Of a DNA stretch of 7,041 bases, positions 6,506 to 7,041 are shown piece by piece. The notes beneath the pieces were generated by a model that saw only the letters and a program-made list of their open reading frames with translations, did no database searches and was not told the DNA's origin. Each line of letters starts with the position of its first letter. Positions within the stretch are counted from its first letter, which is position 1. Location: the NCBI GenBank assembly GCA_029259875.1, contig JAJDEK010000472.1, forward strand, positions 1-7,041. Direction: 5' to 3'. A program made the position numbers and the translations under genes. This DNA comes from Planctomycetaceae bacterium. GTDB lineage: Bacteria; Planctomycetota; Planctomycetia; Planctomycetales; Planctomycetaceae.

Positions 6506-7041
6506 ATGTTTGAATTTGTTTCCGATGTACTAAACCTTAAGCAAATGGGATCTGTGGAGCAGAATTCCAAACAGCGATCATCATCCGGTGCAGGGGTTAG
6601 TTCACTGCCGTTGAATCTGCCTGATGTGGCAAATGAATCCGTTCCGCAAATAGGAGGCACTCTCGAGCGTGTGGGGATGTCTGGTGTGGAGCTTGTGCTC
6701 AGGCTCCGTGATGCTTCAGGAGAGATATTTCGTACGCCAGCCCGCGCTGATGCGGCCGTGAGCCTTGATGATGAAACAGCCAAGGGAATCCATATGTCCC
6801 GTTTGTTTCTCAGCTTGAATAGTCGGCTGGCTGACGAGGAACTTTCTTTGCCTTTGGTCAACGAGATCCTTAAAGATTTCGTACAGACACATGAGGGGTT
6901 GAGTTCCAATAGTTTTTTGACTCTGAGTTACGAACACTCGCTGAAACGACCAGCTTTACTTTCTGATCATGCTGGCTGGCGTGCTTATCCCATTACGATA
7001 CACAGTTCGTTCAAGCAAAAGACGTTTCAACATCAATTGCA
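6506..7041 (+). CDS. folE2: GTP cyclohydrolase FolE2 (type IB), C-terminus cut by window edge
   Basis: The frame runs from ATG at 6506 to the right edge, 178 residues. It shows the FolE2/MptA family signature: LPDVANESVP (38-47), an ERVGMSGVEL segment (54-63), ARADAAVSLDD (79-89) and KGIHMSR (93-99). FolE2 converts GTP to 7,8-dihydroneopterin triphosphate, the first step of folate and other pterin synthesis, in the cytoplasm, and unlike FolE can use metals other than zinc. The sequence stops just before the region that carries the catalytic, metal-binding cysteine, so activity cannot be judged. A TGA directly before the ATG (6503-6505) fixes the upstream limit; the Shine-Dalgarno is weak (GAAAG at 6492-6496). 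Residues 1-34 precede the conserved core and are polar and Ser/Gln-rich; M14 at 6545 is an alternative start. No pterin gene neighbour is visible in the window. Confidence 0.93.
   Translation, partial: MFEFVSDVLNLKQMGSVEQNSKQRSSSGAGVSSLPLNLPDVANESVPQIGGTLERVGMSGVELVLRLRDASGEIFRTPARADAAVSLDDETAKGIHMSRLFLSLNSRLADEELSLPLVNEILKDFVQTHEGLSSNSFLTLSYEHSLKRPALLSDHAGWRAYPITIHSSFKQKTFQHQL

Noticed and set aside
6382..6909. 175-residue minus-strand open frame
   Set aside because: Antisense to the clearly recognisable FolE2 coding sequence.

Overview
The window looks like ordinary chromosome from a planctomycete, perhaps a Gimesia-like member of the Planctomycetales. This is an inference from gene style: a secreted Gly/Tyr/Cys-rich protein of a kind I associate with planctomycetes, a TPR lipoprotein, moderate GC, and wide intergenic gaps with single-gene transcription units. 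No tRNA, rRNA, CRISPR array, insertion sequence or phage gene was seen.

Positions 1-3208 hold a minus-strand pair. polX encodes a bifunctional family X DNA polymerase with a PHP exonuclease domain. It is followed 70 bp downstream by a Ycf46-like AAA ATPase whose last residues run off the left edge. The two are probably co-transcribed. A good intrinsic terminator at 3291-3325 separates them from the next minus-strand gene (3349-4479), an exported low-complexity protein with a tight cysteine cluster.

Positions 4480-5078 form a divergent intergenic region of about 600 bp. It carries one plausible sigma70-type promoter per direction, each with a short perfect palindrome at the expected transcription start, and a tiny ORF behind a near-consensus Shine-Dalgarno sequence.

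Positions 5079-6164 (plus strand) encode a probable lipoprotein with about seven TPR repeats. A 341-bp gap with two inverted repeats follows. At 6506 begins folE2, the type IB GTP cyclohydrolase of folate biosynthesis, which is cut by the right edge before its catalytic cysteine region.

The genes do not form one evident pathway: polX and perhaps its ATPase partner belong to DNA maintenance, the two central genes to the cell envelope, and folE2 to pterin metabolism. I found no convincing undescribed system. The best candidates for a second look are the polX/Ycf46-like pair, the cysteine-rich exported protein with its palindromic promoter, and the structured region upstream of folE2.
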